Source: Hypomyces perniciosus
Lineage: Eukaryota > Ascomycota > Sordariomycetes > Hypocreales > Hypocreaceae
Reading direction: 5' to 3'
NCBI GenBank assembly: GCA_008477525.1
Contig: SPDT01000009.1
Coordinates: forward strand, 558,001-622,000
DNA: 64,000 bases
The position numbers and the translations under genes were made by a program. Below the pieces are notes generated by a model. That model worked only from the letters and a program-made list of their open reading frames with translations, did not search any database and was not told the DNA's origin. Positions 60,101 to 64,000 of this stretch are shown piece after piece; position 1 is the stretch's first letter, and each line of letters begins with the position of its first letter.

Positions 60101-60710
60101 TTAGTGAAGGATATGTAATGGGAAAGGCGTTCGTGCTGGGAAAGTTGCCATTTTGTTTTTAAGTGCTCACACCTAAAAATCATCTAGCTAGATGCTCTCT
60201 CTGAAGTAGTATCCATATAGTTACTAGGAATTCAGGCAGTTCTTTTAGCGGTACTGCGAAGCCATGGCGCTAGTGGAAAGATTACATAGATGCCGACTTT
60301 TGCACTCCAGTGGTTCTTGCTTCTAAGGTAAGGGTTCTGCCAGAATAACCCGAACCTTGGCGGGCACATGGCCAGAACATCCTAGGGTTATCAGTGGGCG
60401 CTTGTCACCTTGAAACTTTAATGTTGATTACGTTCTGGATCAAGTTATGCTTTAAGAGTGCAAGATTTGGCGCATTGTGATCAAGTGTGGATGATAGTGG
60501 TAGGTCGAAGAGCCCGCCGTGACTTCACGACGACGTGGCCACCCGCTTTCCCATTTCTGACTTGCTGCCTGAATCCAGCGCTATGCATGACAAACTATAT
60601 CCGGCTCTGAAATCGAAGTACTTATTAAAGTACTCTGTGCAAGTAAAAGATAATACGCACTGTCTCCGCATAGTCTGTGCGTTCCAATTATTTCTTCAGT
60701 TCGACTGACA
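60101..60710. other. Intergenic, 3' flank of the MYND gene
   Basis: No gene recognised. Contains the palindrome-like actagtatccatat... no; only AT/GC-balanced unique sequence up to the right inverted repeat. Confidence 0.4.
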
Positions 60711-60737
60711 GGAAACCGATTTCGCTCCTTGCTGTAT
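60711..60737 (-). repeat. Right member of the 27-bp inverted repeat pair
   Basis: Reverse complement begins tacagcaaggagcgaaatcg and continues gtttcct, matching 57,107-57,133 with one mismatch in 27. Similarity ends abruptly inside. Confidence 0.65.
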
Positions 60738-61182
60738 CGCAACGCGGACTATTGAGATGTCATCAACGCTGCGCTCTTGCCACCGTTCTAACCGTCCAAC
60801 CTACCAATAAGCTGGCTGCTAGTGATAGCATGGAATTCGCCTCAAATGAGTTATATACACGAGGCTGAAGTTCTAGTTTTAGGTTTCTTCTTTAGATATC
60901 TCTAGTTCTTCAATATCGAGTTCTTGTAACTTATTTTTCGGCCTGATGGGGCCTAGGTAGCTAGAGGACGAACCCCCTGGATGCACCTGCTGTCTGGGTC
61001 CTGGTGATGATGATACGGATCGGGCAGTAAAACCTCGCAATATACACCCAGTGCATTTTATCCTCCTCAATTTGTCTGCCGATGCTGGCTTGCCAATACC
61101 CCTTCCTCTTTCTCGCGCTTCTCATGGTTCTCACTTGGTCCTTTTGGCCCACCCTTAGCAAAACTATGTCTTTTACAACTAC
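60738..61182. other. Intergenic
   Basis: A minus-strand frame (60,879-61,070; KNKLQELDIEELEISKEET) is acidic at its end but unassigned. Possibly part of the copia element whose LTR follows. Nothing firm. Confidence 0.4.
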
Positions 61183-61407
61183 TGTCAACCTCAGTGACGG
61201 ATAACTCCACATCACGGCACATTCCTTTATTCCTAGCTGGCCTGTAAGAACCCGGATGATCAGTAAGAACCCGGATAGTTAGAAATTTCATGTATTTAAG
61301 CAGCAGCTTCTCCCACCTAACTTGGGATCAGCAAGAGTGTCGAATTCCATCATTTATGCATCTGTCAATGAGCCCTCATACTGTTGATCTGTGATTGATA
61401 ACTACAC
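61183..61407 (+). repeat. Solo Ty1/copia LTR
   Basis: Full-length match to the LTR at 20,735-20,990 (tgtcaacctcagtgacggat ... cccacctaacttgggatcag ... ctgtgattgata). No copia gag follows here, so it is probably a solo LTR or a truncated element. It is less T-rich than the 20.7-kb copy and is the better guide to the original sequence. Confidence 0.7.
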
Positions 61408-61699
61408 TACGCTGCACCAGACCCCCTCATTCTGCGTGCTGACTAGCCGTTGCACCAAGATTCCTCTCAAAGTGCTTTCTTGCCTGACGTTTATCTTTTG
61501 ACTTGCAAACATGCCGTTGATGCCGTCAGTCAAATCTCTTGGAAAATGAGAGTTTATATCAAGCATTACAATCCTCTCCCCTTGCAGCTAAATCTGTGTA
61601 AAACCCGTTACATAACTCTCTCTCAGCACACTATTAAGCCCCATTCCTCTCATGACACTTTGGCTACTTCTCTTTTCATATTGCATCTAACATTCGAAT
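61408..61699. other. Intergenic
   Basis: Unique DNA between the solo LTR and the glycosyltransferase remnant; the frame at 61,450-61,887 plus is antisense to the latter and not credible. Confidence 0.4.
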
Positions 61700-62460
61700 C
61701 TATGGTGTTGGCACAGGCCAATTGGGAAAATGTACGAATTTCGCTTCGTTATATATCGCGACCGGATTCCATGTCTCACGATCCGAGCCGAGGTATTGCG
61801 CATGGTCATCTGCACCAAACTCGGCGGTTAACATGTCATATGACCTGTGTGGCAGAACCATGGCTTGGTCTTTGTACAGCTTATTGACAATTTCCATGTC
61901 GTAATTGTTGCTGTCAGCACTGTTGATCTCGGCGATAATACGCTTAAACTCGGGTGTGCTTGGCTGTACAAGCATGACCTGGGAGGATAGAGCCAGTAGG
62001 CGCGAGGCATCGCTACCGGACATGGTGGTAGAAGGAAAAGGTCGCCCATGAGCTGAAGAATGGTGGCATCTGAATCTAGGGAGAGGACCCGGCTATATTC
62101 TGTTTGTTTGGTTGGATGCAAGCAGCTTCGTAAACGAATCGGCCCAAGTAGCTGAATTTACGCAACCGTTAGCCGGGTTGAATAGTGCCAAGGAACTTGG
62201 AAAGAAGGAAGGATATGAACTATACGATCTGAGCCGGATTTATGCTGGACTTGGATCGGCCGCAGGCGTACTTTATACTCATCACGAGCCTTGATTAGCA
62301 AGCGGGCATCGTCGGAGTCGCCATCAGATGCATCTGGGGCGGCCATGGTGGACGGATACATCATGACGCGGTCGGCCCGGCTGCCGAGGGCTGAGACATG
62401 GGCAACCGTGCCAGCGGGGCCGAACGGGTCTTGGAATGCTGTGAAAGTTTCCATAGGTGG
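61700..62460 (-). pseudogene. Glycosyltransferase family 8-like (GNT1-type) gene remnant
   Basis: Minus strand exons: 62,226 to about 62,430 reads GSRADRVMMYPSTMAAPDAS ... KARDEYKVRLRPIQVQHKSG. A 74-bp intron (62,152-62,225; gtatag, gctaac branch, cag) joins DP-TWADSFTKLLASNQTEYS then RVLSLDSDATILQLMGDLFL, where DSD is the DxD-type sugar-nucleotide/metal motif. A frameshift near 62,000 separates LLPPCPVAMPRAYWL from SSQVMLVQPSTPEFKRIIAE; the last frame ends YNEAKFVHFPNWPVPTP and a stop at 61,700, where family members normally continue. The 5' end upstream of 62,430 has no recognisable counterpart. Fungal GNT1-like enzymes act in the Golgi; this copy is truncated and shifted. Confidence 0.7.
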
Positions 62461-63075
62461 CGATTCGCACTCTCTGGTACTCTTCCCCGGCCATGTGTAG
62501 CAAACTATCGCTCCCACCTCAAGTTATTGCTCAAAGAATGCCCCGACAAGCCACCGCACTGCTGGAACTTATTCGAAGGATAAGGCTATAGCAGACAGAC
62601 TGAATGGGGTGCAGTTCAAATCTGGGCACGTACTTCGATACTTGTGATGTGACCGGCAGGGTGCCGAACTGCTCTCTTGCACTAGTGGGTGGTCAAATGA
62701 TAGGATATCTAAGTGGACAATGGTTCCCCATCTTTGCTGGCTGTCTCTCCTTTGGAGCCCTTCTGAAAATCAGTCTTATAGTCAACTGAACGGCCCCCTT
62801 ATAAATGCAACAAACTTTCCTTGGTATTTCTACGAACATGGCACCGTATCCTCTAGTTCTTTTGGCATGCATCATGTCACACAACAGCGATCAATTGGTA
62901 GCGGGCGACGAGCGCAAAGATGGCTCTGGAATCAAACAATTGAAGAATCTTGTTTTCTAACTAAATGAGCGAAATAACCGCTGTTTAAATACAGAGATCG
63001 GCGGCGATAATATATTAGGCCCGACACAAGTTAAGGGATAACTGAAGGGATAACTGAGACCTGTCGCAACACATC
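62461..63075. other. Intergenic
   Basis: No gene recognised. 62,945-63,010 repeats 53,450-53,515 (downstream of the exonuclease gene). Confidence 0.5.
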
Positions 63076-64000
63076 AGCGTCTTCAGCATCACCGATGGCT
63101 GGGTCTCTGAACTTTGTTTCTGTTCTTCAATGCAGATTTGGTGCGACGGCGGATTGACAGCAACAGGGGAGCAATGGCATTCGTCGACGACTTTACGGCA
63201 TGGGTCAAGAACCAACGGCGTACAGCAACCGCAAAGGTATCGAAGCAATCATTAGCGAGGCTATAGACTGGGAAAAGAGAAGCGGTGCGACAGGCGGATA
63301 AGACAGCAATCATACATTTCACCCGAAAGACCTACAAGGCCAATTCGGAACCCTTTACTATCAAGGGGCAAAGAATTCGACCTAAAGACCATGTCAAGAT
63401 CCTTGGAGTGATTATGGACTCCGGGCTCAATTATAAGGAGCATATCGTGAGAGCAGCGTCTAAGGGTTTGGAAGCAGCAACGGAATTAAGACGACAAAGG
63501 GGTCCGTCCCTGTCGAAGAAATGGAAGCTGTTCACGGCCACCACTGCCCCTATAGTAGGCTACGCCTCTAACGTCTGGGTGCATGCATTCAGAGACAAAC
63601 TCGCAGGGCCTATCAATAGAGTTCAAGGGTGGGAGCACAGGCGGTTGTTGGAACTTCCTCACGGTGGCGATCAGCGCAGCGGAAGCGGAAGCCCACATTG
63701 CCTCTGCACAGCAACGGTTCTTGAGAAATGCAATTCTACGTCTCGAAAACGGGCATTCAGAAGATCCCACCGATCACCACTCTCTCAAGTGACAGTTGCA
63801 CTTAGGGACATGCAGAGGGAACAGAAACCATCAGCCCGTTCACATTAGCGCCATGTGGGAAGCGTGTGCAGACCATCACCGACGGAACAGCAGCGAGACA
63901 AGCAGATGCCGGTTGGACCATACGCGTTGCGGTGAGCAGCTCGACGCGGAACGAGGTGGTGGGAGGTGGTGGAGCCGTTTGGATCCTGGTGTCGGTGCAA
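63076..64000 (+). mobile_element. Tad1-like LINE, 5'-truncated, runs off the window
   Basis: Starts inside the RT palm (LFLFFNADLV near 63,103) with the catalytic box AMAFVDDFTAWV (about 63,175-63,210). A frameshift follows, then the long frame 63,285-63,848 has DKTAIIHFTRKTYKANSEPF, KDHVKILGVIMDSGLNYKEH and TAPIVGYASNVWVHAF, all typical of the thumb region after the RT of Tad-clade LINEs. Another shift near 63,650 precedes the RNase H lead-in. The last 150 bp (QADAGWTIRVAVSSS-like) lead into the RNase H domain, cut by the window edge. Little RIP, several frameshifts. Confidence 0.85.

Overview
The window looks like a filamentous ascomycete, most likely Eurotiales (Aspergillus or Penicillium). 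Introns are short (about 46-74 bp) with GT, CTAAC/CTGAC-type branch sites and AG. There are Tad1-like LINE, Ty3/gypsy, Ty1/copia and Tc1/mariner relics. C-to-T decay of repeats matches RIP. Families typical of these fungi are present: fungal rhodopsin-like, MYND zinc finger, DUF7730-like, ankyrin-deaminase. A 9-mer TACTCCGTA recurs. Species cannot be fixed from the sequence alone.

Layout. (1) 1-24,300: a very AT-rich block of layered, RIP-destroyed transposons: gypsy with LTR copies, a Tad-like LINE, copia, and a DNA-transposon family with about 46-bp terminal inverted repeats. Inside it lie one intact gene for a secreted protein (19,239-19,916), a GC-richer tandem repeat and a copia LTR. (2) 24,300-30,400: normal GC but decayed. 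Two broken paralogs of one fungal family, an ankyrin-deaminase gene damaged at both ends, and two broken Tc1-like transposases. (3) 31,100-43,800: mostly intact accessory genes: kinase-like protein (3 exons), rhodopsin-like membrane protein (3 exons), short bZIP protein, an unrecognised 250-aa protein, a cysteine-rich secreted protein between two MITEs, a small coiled-coil protein and a DUF7730-like protein. Three close copies of a TA-flanked MITE lie here. (4) 43,850-47,700: an integrated element with a CRESS-DNA (circular Rep-encoding ssDNA) replication gene. Related non-coding units flank the Rep gene and a second ORF of unknown function, and a piece of what may be another copy of that ORF lies upstream. 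This is the most unusual object in the window. (5) 48,100-56,300: copia RT remnant, coiled-coil protein, DEDDy 3'-5' exonuclease, and a two-exon conserved fungal protein. (6) 57,100-64,000: a six-exon MYND-finger gene between inverted 27-bp repeats, a solo copia LTR, a broken glycosyltransferase gene, and a Tad-like LINE running off the right edge.

No operon-like cooperation is visible. The region reads as a fast-evolving accessory compartment in which mobile elements have broken, duplicated and bracketed host genes. Gene models with introns were built by hand from splice signals and reading-frame continuity; family names come from recognition of motifs, not from a search.
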